From: Caenorhabditis remanei
Taxonomy: Eukaryota > Nematoda > Chromadorea > Rhabditida > Rhabditidae
NCBI RefSeq assembly: GCF_010183535.1
Contig: NC_071329.1
Location: 9,610,001-9,674,000 of the forward strand
DNA length: 64,000 nt
Reading direction: 5' to 3'
A program made the position numbers and the translations under genes. The notes beneath the pieces are model-generated. The model was given only the letters and a program-made list of their open reading frames with translations. It ran no database searches and was not told where the DNA came from. Positions within the stretch are counted from its first letter, which is position 1. Every line of letters begins with the position of its first letter. This document shows, piece by piece, positions 11,419 through 23,001 of the stretch.

Positions 11419-13377
11419 TTAAGACGCACTCTCTGACTCGTTCGATCACCCATGTTCACCCGAAAAAAGTTGACCATCTCCGATTTGTCAATCCTTTTGA
11501 TCAGAGATAGTATCAAGTGTTTTCAGCAGAACGGAGTACTTTTTGGCCAGGTCCGTCACCTGGGTACCTAGAAAAATCAAAAAATCGATATTTTTCGAAA
11601 ATTTTTCCTGAAGTAGTTAGCTATGAAATCTTAACGGGAAATTAATGTAGACACTATTTTAAGCATTTTTTGTGTTCAGAACAAAATTCCAGCTCAACAC
11701 CTTCATAGTGAAAATTTTGAAAATTCATGAAATTTTTGGGTTTTTTTCATGAAATCGTTTTTATCTCGACAGTGACACGAGAAGACAACGTTTTTTATTT
11801 GAAATTCAAAATCTACATAAAATTTGGTATCGGAAACATGTTGTCCCTACTCGTAACTCGGGGACCAAAGAACGGTTTTTGAGGGAAGAATGAGAAAAAC
11901 TTGGATTTTAATTTTCGAGGTCCTCCGGTAAATCATTTTTGATGTTCCAAAACAAAGGTTTTTAAAATTTTTTTATTTAGTCATGTCATTTTATTTTATT
12001 CCCAACACGATTTTCGATCATACCACAAAAAATTTTTCGAAAAAATTGAATTTTTTGAATTTTTGAAATTTTTCCTGAAATGAATTTTTTGAACTGAAAT
12101 ATGAAGGATAACAGTATAAAACTAGAAGGATATGATTGAAACATAATTTAGGTTTATGAAAAAACTAATTTCCATCATCGGGTCATCTGCAACGTGCGCT
12201 TTCAGTGTGAAATTTAGAGAAATGTTCAACTACGGTAGTTGATGCATAGGAACTTTGTACTTGCAACGTTATTTGGCAAAGGACTGTGTTGAAAACGACA
12301 GAAAACATAAGAAAACTGCAAAAGTAGATTAATATAGCGAGACTTTCGAAAAAAAAATTGAAAAAAAACCTTTTCTGACTTCCAAAAAAGGTCAGACCAT
12401 TGAACATGTATGAGTCTCTTTTTTTCAATTTTTTTTTCGAAAGTCTCGCTATATTAATCTACTTTTGCAGTTTTCTTATGTTTTCTGTCGTTTTCAACAC
12501 AGTCCTTTGCCAAATAACGTTGCAAGTACTAAGTTCCTATGCATCAACTACCGTAGTTGAACATTTCTCTAAATTTCACACTGAAAGCGTACGTTGCAGA
12601 TGACCCGATGATGGAAATTAGTTTTTTCATAAACCTAAATTATGTTTCAATCATATCCTCCTAATTTTATACTGTTATCCTTCATATTTCAGTTCAAAAA
12701 ATTCATTTCAGGAAAAATTTCAAAAATTCAAAAAATTCAATTTTTTCGAAAAATTTTTTGTGGTATGATCGAAAATCGTGTTGGGAATAAAATAAAATGA
12801 CATGACTAAATAAAAAATTTTAAAAACCTTTGTTTTGGAACATCAAAAATGATTTACCGGAGGACCTCGAAAATTAAAATCCAAGTTTTTCTCATTCTTC
12901 CCTCAAAAACCGTTCTTTGGTCCCCGAGTTACGAGTAGGGACAACATGTTTCCGATACCAAATTTTATGTAGATTTTGAATTTCAAATAAAAAACGTTGT
13001 CTTCTCGTGTCACTGTCGAGATAAAAACGATTTCATGAAAAAAACCCAAAAATTTCATGAATTTTCAAAATTTTCACTATGAAGGTGTTGAGCTGGAATT
13101 TTGTTCTGAACACAAAAAATGCTTAAAATAGTGTCTACATTAATTTCCCGTTAAGATTTCATAGCTAACTACTTCAGGAAAAATTTTCGAAAAATATCGA
13201 TTTTTTGAATTTCCTAGGTACTCAGGTGACGGACCTGGCCAAAAAGTACTCCGTTCTGCTGAAAACACTTGATACTATCTCTGATCAAAAGGATTGACAA
13301 ATCGGAGATGGTCAACTTTTTTCGGGTGAACATGGTCTGTTGATCGATGCTCGATCGACTCGGAGAGTGCGTCTTAA
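11419..13377. mobile_element. Palindromic (foldback) DNA element, 1951 bp, flanked by TTAA target duplications
   Basis: TTAA at 11419-11422 and 13374-13377 bracket outer inverted ends (GACGCACTCTC / GAGAGTGCGTC). After a short diverged stretch, long inverted arms run from 11450 to about 12367 and from about 12419 to 13335, about 920 bases each, around a spacer of about 50 bases. Comparison of several stretches shows only isolated mismatches, so arm identity is near 99 per cent. There is no transposase gene. Only short mirror-image frames are open, one in each arm. TTAA duplication is the signature of piggyBac-type elements, and Caenorhabditis genomes carry palindromic TTAA elements; this fits that class by inference. 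It lies between genes and interrupts none. Confidence 0.85.
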
Positions 13378-13997
13378 TTCTGTAATTCTCTCTTCTCTGC
13401 AAAAAAGTGCACAAAGGGAGAACAAGAAGAAGAAGACAAATTGTTTTATTGAAGAAGATTGACCGTAACGCCATAAAAATCAGAGAAGTGGAGTCAACAC
13501 ATAATGAATACAGAACACCAGAAACACACAAAGAACTTCCAAAAATGACTGGCTGGTAGACGAGATTCAGCTCATCAGTGTCCTAGAAATTTTAAGTCCA
13601 TCCGATTTTTTCTGATTCAGTAACATTCTTTTTAACTACATTACTGCCAAAGTTGATGAAGATGGAAAGAATCTGTAGGTTTCCAGGTTACTAATGTTGG
13701 TTTCTAAATTACAGTAATTATTATTTTTTAATAATATATCCCATACTATGCCTAACTCGGAAGACGGCTTGATACTTTTATTTTCATTTTTCAAACAGCT
13801 CAGTTGCATACGCTCGATTCTAAAAAGGGTCTTCTCCTAATTCTAAGAAGTACATAAAACCCGGAAAGAAGACAAAGCTTTATCCAAAATTCCAGAATGT
13901 CAAGAAGAGAAAAAAAAGAAGAAAGATTGCGGTCAGTTCAACAATAAATAGGCGAAGTTAAAAAACCGAATAAAGGAAATGAATCGAAAGAAAACGT
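13378..13997. other. Spacer 3' of the MARVEL-like gene
   Basis: About 620 bases between the palindrome and the stop of the next minus-strand gene. It probably contains that gene's 3' UTR. No gene, RNA or repeat was recognised. Confidence 0.3.
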
Positions 13998-14756
13998 TTA
14001 GGCAGGATTGATTCCAGCTGGATAAGCTGATGGTGGTGGGCCAGCTGTTGCTTGATTTGAAGTGCTCGAAGTAGATGTTGTACCAGTTCGGGCGGTCCAG
14101 TGAACAAGAGTATTTAGACCGTATGCAAGGACGAGCAATACTGATATGATCTGGAAAAAAGAGGTTTTATGAGAATGTGGGCTTATTTGAAAAAATTTAG
14201 TTCAAGATCAGCTCCCAACAAACTCGGATACTCACAGTTGCGAGAAGGAACCAGAAATTGAAATGATAGAAGATATTACAGAAATAGTAGATGGTGTTGA
14301 GAGCACTGCAGACACAAAAGACTGCACTGTATCCAAGTTCCTGAAATATTATAAACCAAGGTTTTTATTGGCTGGTTTCATGTGTATTTCCTCAATTTGT
14401 ATTTTAACTCAGGAAGATTTGAAGCGGATGCCATGAAAACTCATTGAGACAGAACTAAATCATGGCTTCAATCTTATTTCTATAACAAAATCAATTCACC
14501 GTTTCATAAGTCAGTTTTCAATTTCAAAACAACCTACAATAAGAACCCATTGTCCAGATTTCGTGAAGAGAAGATCAAAGAAAACAGCACCAAATACTCC
14601 AATAGCTGTGATAAATTCAAGAATTGCTGTGAGACAAACGAACCATCCCCATGCACGAAGACCTGGAGATGCCATAAAAATGATTTGAAGAAGAGTTAGA
14701 AGCAGAAGTGCTGGTTTCAGCACTTGTGGCATTTCCTTCATCTCTTGATAACCCAT
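13998..14756 (-). CDS. MARVEL-like four-transmembrane protein
   Basis: Three exons give about 150 residues. The start ATG 14756 (MGYQEMKEMPQVLK) lies 13 bases after a TTTCAG acceptor, which is typical of SL1 trans-splicing. Stop TAA is at 13998-14000. Four hydrophobic segments are visible: ALLLLTLLQIIFMA; WGWFVCLTAILEFITAIGVFG; YSAVFCVCSALNTIYYFCNIF; and ATIISVLLVLAYGLN. The second exon (near 14235-14341) and the third (13998-14151) keep frame. A Thr/Ser/Pro-rich C-terminal tail ends in PAGINPA. The pattern fits MARVEL/CMTM-type vesicle or junction proteins, though other small tetraspan families are possible. Upstream lies a 2.5-kb region shared with the divergent kinase. Confidence 0.7.
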
Positions 14757-17277
14757 CTTTTTTGTCTGAAATTCCAAAATTGAAAATTCAAAATCTGACG
14801 TTCAGAAACCATGAAAAATCGAGAAAACAAAAGTAGAAGTGAGCAGAGAGAAACAGGTTCCCGTCGGTCACCGAAACATGTTGTGAGTAAGCAAAAATTA
14901 TTCTTTTCAGTCACCACTCTTCTGCTCGTTGTCGAGTTTTTAGTGATAAAAAGTGTGTTCTCGGGACTGCTATCGATTGGAAATGTAAGGGAAGAAAATG
15001 TTTGATGAAAACAGAAAACGGGACGGAAAAGGAATAAAACAAAGGAAAAGCATGAGGTGGAAAAAGGGAAAAAAAGAAAGAGTCAGATGACTTGTATAGT
15101 TGGGAAATATGGAACACTGATTTGAAACTTTTTGGTTGGCCTAGTAAAGGAAGAAACAATATATCAAAGTGTGACGAAACTAGAAGAGAAACTGATGATA
15201 AAGTTCAGTAGGAATCAAAAAAAGAAACTCATAAACGCAGCTGACATTTTCGGGAAAACTTGAATCATGGAATTCATGTCTTATGAAATTTAAAACTTTC
15301 GGAGTCATGTAGAGAAATATTCTGGACGCAGAATGTGTAGTACTAAAGCAAACAAGGGTTTCTTTTCTCGAATTGGTTGGTTTTGTGGAAACAATAAGAG
15401 AGTCTAGATCTTAATTTTATAGAAATAACAAAATCAAAAAGGGATGCGTAACTTTCAGAACAAAACGTGGGAATTTATATGATCTCGTTTGTCTTCATGT
15501 GGTTCAGGTAAACTTTGAGAAAGTCGAACTCATTTTTTAAGGAATATTTACGAATTTTGAAAGAGATTCTAAATATGTTATTTGTATTTCACTTGAACAC
15601 GAGACTACGTTTCAAGATTAGATTATGTACTTTGCAGAGACCACAAAGTGTTACTGTAACAGATTTCAGATTGTCAAACAATAGAAAAACCTGAATCCTA
15701 CCTACTCTAAGAGTCACGATGTTAGTTTAATTTGACATATTTCTATTTAAAACATCATGAAATAAACAAGTATTTACGTCACACCTAATATGTTTTCTTA
15801 CGAAACACTTCTAACTGAAAAACCGTAATCAATAGAGGAAGAAAGTCTATGATGACTCGTTTGCAGACGGCTTATGCCACATCATTTGATCCACACAATG
15901 CAAACATTTGAGTCATTTTCCATCGAAACATGGATCACTAACAGATCGATTCGAAGAAAAATGAAAGTGTGAAAAGTGGCAGTATCCCTGAAAAATGAGA
16001 CCAAACAGAAAAAGTTAAACAGAGAGAAACGAGAGAAAGTTATTTTGAAAAATATTGATAACGCTGGCGCAACCGATCACGCCGACGGGGCAGGCAGCAA
16101 TTTTATGGCAAAAGAGCAAATAATTCAGTTTCGCAGGGAGTATCCGCCTATCTATATGTATTGTGACCATATATTATAGAAAAAGGACATGTGGAGAAAT
16201 AGTGAATGATATTGAAGAGACATCAGAAGAAGTGGTGTGACATTGAAATGAAAAAAGAGAGGATGCTTCCGTATGACTCTTGTAAATGATGATGACTATG
16301 CATGGAAAGAATAAGGTAAAATATAAGGGAAGAAACTGAATTCAACAGTTTTGTTGACGGGGTAATATAGAAAAAGCTGGAGACTCAGTACAAAAATACA
16401 ATTGATAACGATTGCGGTTAAACCTGGAGATGTTGTAGGTGCTGGTCTCAGAAGGTTTGAGGCGAAAAGATTTCGAGTAAAATGTGAATCGTGAGGGTCA
16501 TCTTGTAGAATTCATGTTCTTTTTCAAACGTCTAACTGCCAAGAATCCAATCAGGTCCAGGCGTAATAATGATTCATCCCAATACGCTATTTTCTCCAAA
16601 AACACACTTTCTTACTATTAGTAATCAAAGATATTTTTACCTGACGATGATCCCGGAACCGCAACCGCGCCCATGTTTATATTTTGCGGCTGATTTCTGT
16701 GGAGCAATATCTTGTACTTAGAGATGCATAAACCATCACAATACGGAAGTTGACAATGTCAATGCCTAGTTTTGGCATATCTTTTTTTATTGAAAGCTGA
16801 GGAAATCCATGGGTATAGTTTGTTATAAATGTTTTGCGCCGAATTCAAGTGAGAGTATTTTGATTCCATTTCTTTAAAACAAATTTTCTCGTGTTTTTTT
16901 TTTTCAAACTGGATTCTTCATTTTCCCAAGAAAAATGAGTTCACAAGTACTGAAATTATTGAAGGTCTCGAAGCGGTTATTTACAGTAACCTTTTCGAGT
17001 AAAAAAGTAGAAGATGCGTAGAAGAGATGCTCCTTTGAACAATACATTTTTATTTTCAATTTTTTTAAAAATAATTTGAACATTTCGTTATTTTTTTGGA
17101 ATTGCTCAACCATTCTTTAAGAAAAAGCTTTCCATAATGCATTGTACATTATTATAGGCAGCGAAACGGCAGCGTCTTTCGCGTTTGAAAATTCGAAACA
17201 CGCTCCTTATTGCGATCAATTCGATTTTCGTTCTCTTTTCGTTTCTTCATATCTCATGTTGAAAAATTATTTTTCAG
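14757..17277. promoter_or_regulatory. 2.5-kb divergent intergenic region between the MARVEL-like gene and the kinase gene
   Basis: The region is AT-rich and purine-rich with a GC-rich patch near 16065-16110. On the minus strand, 16641-16674 looks like a small exon (ATG GGC GCG.. then donor GTAAAA), but its phase does not fit the MARVEL-like coding exon, so it is at most a non-coding or wrong-frame leader. No repeat or RNA gene was recognised. Confidence 0.35.
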
Positions 17278-18696
17278 ATGAATAGGGCACTCTCCTTTGA
17301 TAGCTACAATCGAGAAAAACTCAAAAACGAAAAACAACAAACAAAGAAATACGCCATTTCTGCACTATATCCTCCACATATTCTCGTAACTACTCAAGAC
17401 AGAACATGTGAGTTTGCATATACTATACTCGATAATCATTTTTGGTGTTCCAGTTGAAGCTATCAAACAATTGGGAAGTGGAAACTTTGCGGACGTCTTA
17501 TTGGTTAAAGAAAACGTAAATAAATATAAAAAAAAGCCTTTCACAAGTTTTATAAATTTTCAGGGAAAAGAATTAGCTATTAAGCTGTTCCGTAATGAAC
17601 GATCCGAAGAAGAATGCTACAAGCTCTGGAAAGAGGAGTCCGATGTAAGTGAAATATTGATGTCTAATACATATGTAATTGTTTTATTTAGATGATGCGA
17701 GCTATCGGCTACTTTAAGCATCCCAACTTATTGGCGTTCCACAGTGTAGGACAACTTGAATCTGAGACAGCACGATATCGCAAGAACTTCATTATGATGG
17801 ATTACGCTGGATTATCGTTGTTCGATATTATGGAAGCAACTAAAGCTCGAAACACACATTTAGAACAGTTTGCATTTAGAATTTCCACTATTCGTGATGC
17901 CGGATCTCAGATTGCATCAGGAATGAAGGCGCTTGATGATAAGAAAATTCTCCATTTGGACTTAAAGCCGGAAAATGTATTCCTGAAAAATCCGAAATTT
18001 GTTGTCAATTATGTGGTAGAAGAGGGAATTTGCTACGTCGAAATATCTGATACGTCTGTTGTTGTTGGTGATTTCGGATGTTCTCGTGTGTCTTTGGTCA
18101 ACGAAACGAATGAATTAGCACAGACACAAAATTACAGAGCTCCAGAAGTTTTTATTGGTTTGTCACATATTGATTTAATGCTTTAAAATTTTAAGTTCAG
18201 GTCTTCCACTCACTAAAACAGTTGACGTGTGGTCGTTTGGTTGCATCATCTACGAAATGTACACCTTTGAACTGCTTTTCTACGGTAACAACAACCTGTC
18301 AGATTCGGAAGCGGTGCAGTTTGATATGATGCAGAGAACCGTAAGACAAGAGCCAACACCTCGAATGATGAGGGAAGCATCTGAAAGGTTAGGAAAGAAA
18401 GTGTCAGAAATATACAAATCTTGTGTTCAGAAGTACGGAATTGAGCGTGAGAGACTATAACAGCGTTTACATGATAGAAGAAATCACATCGAAACCAGAA
18501 TTAGTGATGCCTCTCTACGTGGGTAATCCACTGCGAAACTATCATCAAAAAACGTTTCTTCCAGAAAAATAAACGCCCTGGCGATATAGCTGCATGTGAT
18601 TTATTCGGCACCCTCGAAAAAATTCTAACCTTCGACCCGTACCGTCGTCCATCATTCGCCGAAATTTTGGAGTTTCCTTTTTTTAAGCTTAAATAA
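17278..18696 (+). CDS. Serine/threonine protein kinase, CMGC/CLK-like, with HLD in the catalytic loop
   Basis: About 390 residues start at ATG 17278, directly after TTTTCAG (SL1-type). Motifs in order: glycine loop LGSGNFADV, ATP lysine ELAIKLF, catalytic loop ILHLDLKPEN (HLD where HRD is usual, Asp kept), VGDFG, NYRAPEV, DVWSFGCIIYEMYT and a C-lobe ending KILTFDPYRRPSF. The frame after MMREASER looks as if it stops at TAA 18458. A 43-base intron at 18388-18430 (AG/GTTAGG ... TTCAG) removes the frame conflict and yields STELSVRDYNSVYMIEE, which then splices at phase 0 into KNKRPGDIAACDLF. With that intron the kinase is complete to TAA 18694-18696. All key catalytic residues are present, so it is likely active. 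The subfamily call is an inference. Confidence 0.85.
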
Positions 18697-19157
18697 GTGC
18701 TAAACGACTCATTCTGAAATCATGTAATATTTTATGACTTTATAACCTCATTTTGTTAATTTATTGAATTTTTGTTACTCTTCGTTTTCGCATGTTGACA
18801 TTCCCTTTTTCATATAATGAATCTTTTTATTGGAAAGACTTGAATGTTTACTGAAATCCGGGATATTCCAAGTGGTGTCTGGAAGCTATTTTACGTTTGT
18901 CTCGATATATTTCAAAATAGTGCTGTCTTGAAAAATGGATCCTATTGCTTTTTTATTGCTCGGACTACGGTTGACGAGTCTGCAAACACCAACACGTCAA
19001 AGTGAACCCCATTTTTCGCCGTGCAAACAAGTCGAACTCGTATTTTTCCAATGAAATGCTTCTGAATTGTCTTATTAGCTTACTTTTCCAAACTTCAGAG
19101 TTCACCTAATATTTCTTTACGTTCTTGAGTAGTCATACATTATTCGTTTATAGGTGG

Positions 19158-20350
19158 ATGAGAACGTACTATGCCCTACTACTGCTACTCCAATTCTTGG
19201 GTGTAAATTCTGAATTGATCAGTTTGCTAACTGGTAAGGTGTCATCCTTAACTTTGAATGATATATATCTTGACACATCCTCAGGTACTGCAATTGCTAT
19301 CTCCGCCGGTGCTTTCTGGGGGCTGAGAGATCGCCTGAGATGTCACCTATACGAGTGCTGCCACGAACCAGACGTAAACTTCAATCATCATTGTAACTTC
19401 GAATTCCGCTGCTTACAAATTATTTATATTTTCAGCTCTGGATGCAGACATTGCGAATCTCTTATATGGACAGCATTTAGTGAAAGACGTTGTTGTTAAT
19501 GCTATAAAAGCCCACTGGTTCAACGAGAGTCCTCGAAAGCCACTCGTTCTTTCTTTTCATGGTTATACGGGTTCTGGAAAGAACTATGTCGCTGAAATCA
19601 TTGCGAATAATACGTTCAAGTAAGGAGGAGTTTTCGTAATAGTATTTATCAATTCGTTATTTCAGACAAGGATTGCGCAGCAACTTTGTTCAGCACATTG
19701 TTGCGACTAACGACTTCCCAGATAAAAGCAAAATTGAAGATTATCAGATGGAATTGCGAAATAGGATTTTAACAACTGTACAAAAGTGTCACCGATCAAT
19801 TTTTATTTTCGATGAGACTGACAAACTCCCAGAGCAATTACTCGGAGCAATCAAACCGTTTCTTGATTATTACTCTTCTGTTTCCGGTGTTGATTTCCGA
19901 AGAAGCATCTTCATTCTACTAAGTAATAAGGGAGGAGGAAAAATCGCTGAAATCACACTAAAACAATATGAAAATGGATATCCACGAGAACAACTCAGAT
20001 TGGAATCGTTCGAGAGAGATCTAATGAATTTTTCATTCAACGAAAAAGGTGGACTTCAGATGAGTGAACTTATCTCAAATCATCTTATTGACCACTTCAT
20101 TCCATTTCTTCCTTTACAACGAGAACATGTTAAAAGCTGTGTTGGTGCATATCTTCGAAAACGCGGACGCAGTGATCTTGTATCAGATGTTGAATTCGTA
20201 GAAAGAGTACTGAATTCACTTCAATACTTCCCAGAGTCTTCAAAAGCGTTCTCCTCTTCCGGGTGTAAACGAGTAGATGCAAAAACGGATCTTGAGTTGG
20301 CGAAAATGCGACCGCCCACTTCACATTTACAGTTTGACGATGAGCTCTAG
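19158..20350 (+). CDS. ooc-5: Torsin-family AAA+ ATPase of the ER lumen (OOC-5-like)
   Basis: About 350 residues start at ATG 19158, 4 bases after a TTTATAG acceptor, with a signal peptide (MRTYYALLLLLQFLGVNS). The second exon is best read with its donor at about 19410 (HEPDVNFNHH then a 43-base intron), which restores frame into LDADIANLLYGQHLV. Torsin hallmarks: LYECCHE upstream, Walker A GYTGSGKN, Walker B IFIFDETDK, sensor-like FILLSNKGG, and the C-terminal GCK motif (SGCKRVDAK). Torsins remodel ER and nuclear-envelope membranes and need LAP1/LULL1-type activators. In C. elegans, OOC-5 acts in oocyte and embryo polarity. The symbol rests on the family plus the neighbouring tomm-40, RPF1 and dep-1 genes; another worm torsin paralogue is the alternative. 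The RPF1 gene follows 250 bases downstream. Confidence 0.85.
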
Positions 20351-20602
20351 TCTGTTTTCCTTTGTTTGTCAGTTTTTATTACCTCAATATATGTTCTAAT
20401 CTCAAGTTTGTACACGGTTAGCTTTATTTGTATATTATTGCATTCCTCGACGGTTTTCACATTTGCCAGTGTTTTCAGGTATTATAAAAGTTTTCAAGTT
20501 TAAAAATGTTAAGAAGTTTTGAAAGTTATTGGTTTCTACTGCCAATGTTTTTTATCTTTTTGTTTTGACCGGTTCATTCCTAATTGTCAAATGAATCTTC
20601 AG

Positions 20603-21993
20603 ATGGCTCCAAAAAAGTCGAAGAAGTCAAAGCAAGAAGATTCGATGATAGATTTCGTTGAAGAAGAAGTTTCTGGTGATGTCGATGAAGAAGGTTTTGA
20701 GGAGGCGGAAGACATTGTTGTAGACTCTGAGGAAGATGAACCTCCAAAGAAGAAAAAGAAAGTAATCAAAAAAGAAGTCAAGCAAGAACTGGAATTAACT
20801 GATGAAAAACTTCAAGAATTGCTTGAAAAGTATGAGGCATCAAAATCAACTGCCACCAAGACAAAAGACGATTTCAAGCATTTGCCGAAAAGTCAACGTG
20901 GAAAAGCATTGAAAAGAGCCTTGCGAAAAGACAAACGAGCTCGACAGGAAGAAAGAACAAAAATCAGAGATGAGCTGGGAGAGAGTGCTCCACAGAAAGA
21001 GGTTCCAAAAACAATCGAAAGCATGAGAGAATACGATGCGACTATGGTTGACGAACAAGACGATGAAGTGGAACATGATGAAGCAAATGATGAGTTTGCC
21101 CCATATTTCAACAGAGAGACCACACCCAAAGTGATGATCACCATGACTCCTAAAGCAAAGATTGTGAGTTTATCAAGAGTAATAAAGGGGTTTGAAATCG
21201 ATTTATATTTCAGACCACATTCAAATTCTGTTTTGAACTTCAAAAATGCATCCCGAATTCAGAGATGTTCACAAGAAAGAATGTTCTACTGAAAACGATT
21301 ATCGAGCAAGCGAAGGAGAGAGAATTCACTGATTTGCTCGTCGTTCATGAAGACAGAAAGAAGCCAAACGGCATTATCTTCTGTCATTTGCCAGAAGGTC
21401 CTACTGCTTACTTCAAAATCAATAGTTTGACATTCACTCAAGATTTAAAGGTACGTGATCGAACATGTTTTGATATGAGTTTAAAGTTTCATTCTTCAGA
21501 AGTTTGGAGAATCCACTGCTCACTTTCCAGAAGTTATTTTGAACAATTTCAACACTCGTCTTGGACACAAGTAAGAAAACATTCAATTGAAAAACACATA
21601 ATTTCATTCTTTTTCAGCATCGCCCGCATGCTCGCTTGTCTCTTCCCACATGATCCCAAGTTTACTGGACGTCGAGTTGTCACTTTCCATAATCAAAGAG
21701 ATTACATCTTCTTCAGACATCACAGGTTTGTTCAGTGTTCAGTTTTTCATCAAAATGTTTTATTTTCAGATACGAGTTCAAGAAAGAAGGCACAAAAGCA
21801 GCACTCTTGGAACTGGGTCCAAGATTCACGTTGAGATTGAAGTGGTTACAAAAAGGAACTTTCGATGCCAAATGGGGAGAATTCGAATGGGTTCTCAAGG
21901 TAAAATTCAATTTTTCAAAAACAAACAGAAGCCTATCTTTCAATTTTTCAGAGACACGAAATGGAAACCAGTCGTCGTCGTTTCTTCCTCTAA
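20603..21993 (+). CDS. Ribosome production factor 1 homologue (Brix domain)
   Basis: About 385 residues start at ATG 20603, directly after CTTCAG, consistent with trans-splicing. The N-terminus is a charged nuclear or nucleolar type ([10 protein letters not shown], acidic patches, [12 protein letters not shown]). The Brix domain covers the C-terminal half: [113 protein letters not shown]. These match RPF1, a factor for large-subunit pre-rRNA processing. All six exons keep frame; the stop is at 21991-21993. Spacing to the torsin gene (250 bases) and to the NDUFB2 gene (190 bases) suggests an operon. Confidence 0.92.
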
Positions 21994-22183
21994 TTTCTAC
22001 TCTAATTCTCATAATATTTTTTCGTTACTGCTGATTATTTGTTGTTGTTATGTTCGTTTTATTGAAAAAATTTATTTCAAAAATATTATTCAATACCCAT
22101 ATCGGTCTGATGCCGGCTGAACTTATTTTATATTTGTCTGCCTTTCATTCTGTTCCGCTCACACTTGTTTTTAGGTTCTGACC

Positions 22184-22755
22184 ATGTTGGGAAATAAGTT
22201 TGTAGCCCAACTGGCGTTGCAGCAACTCCGCAATCGTGGTCTCATAACTTCAGCTCCACGACTCACTTCTGTCAGGTATGAGTTCTTGATCACTATGTAA
22301 ACACATTCTATCAGATTCCAGACATCGATTCGCATGGGGATCTGACGCTGTTGGTCCAAACGTACCAGTTGGAGGAAAAATGGGAGCATCCGAAAATCCA
22401 GAGTTGCACACCTATGACGGGGACTACCGTGGAACAATTTCGAAGGGAGATAAACCAATTCCAGAGTGAGTTTATTACTGTCTCAAAAGTCTTATAGCAA
22501 TTTTTCAGCTATTTCTATCGTACTCCAACAACTGGTCGTACGTACATCGACCGCTGTGTGACCTACTTCATCTCTGCCGTCATTTGGGCATGGTTCTCTT
22601 ACCACATGTACTACCACTCTGGTCATCTTCTTGGTCATTGGTATATGCCGTACCTCACCGAATTTACTGATGAAGAGCTCGGTATTCCAAAGGATTCGGC
22701 CGACGATCCAGAATACTGGGGAAATCACAAGAAGGAGTATGGAACATACCGATAA
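22184..22755 (+). CDS. Mitochondrial complex I accessory subunit NDUFB2 (AGGG) homologue
   Basis: About 160 residues in three exons, starting at ATG 22184, nine bases after a TTTTTAG acceptor. The N-terminus (MLGNKFVAQLALQQLRNRG) is Arg-rich and amphipathic like a mitochondrial targeting sequence. A single TM segment (YFISAVIWAWFSYHMYY) precedes the family signature HLLGHWYMPYLTEFTDEELGIP, which corresponds to the LGHFPYP..WTDEELGIP end of NDUFB2. A nematode C-terminal extension follows (KDSADDPEYWGNHKKEYG). The protein belongs to the membrane arm of NADH:ubiquinone oxidoreductase. Likely third gene of an operon with the torsin and RPF1 genes. Confidence 0.9.
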
Positions 22756-23001
22756 ATAGTTTTGAACAGTCATTTAGTTCATAGAATTCTTCTTGAAACG
22801 AACTGAGTTTTATTTTCTTCATCTTCCGCTTTTTGTAAGTTTCATTGTAATTGAATGAAGTGATTTCGATTATGCTACACAATATATGACTACTGCTTCA
22901 CTTAACATTCATGAAACGTATTATAATTCTTGATCAACACAGTGACCAATTGTGTATCTATGAAATTGAAAAAAACCTTTTATTCCTATCAAAACGAATA
23001 T

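Noticed and set aside
16641..16674. Exon-like ATG GGC GCG.. with a GTAAAA donor upstream of the MARVEL-like gene
   Set aside because: Its phase does not join in frame to the MARVEL-like coding exon, so it is not included as coding.
20893..21243. Minus-strand frame across the RPF1 gene
   Set aside because: Shadow of the charged RPF1 coding region.
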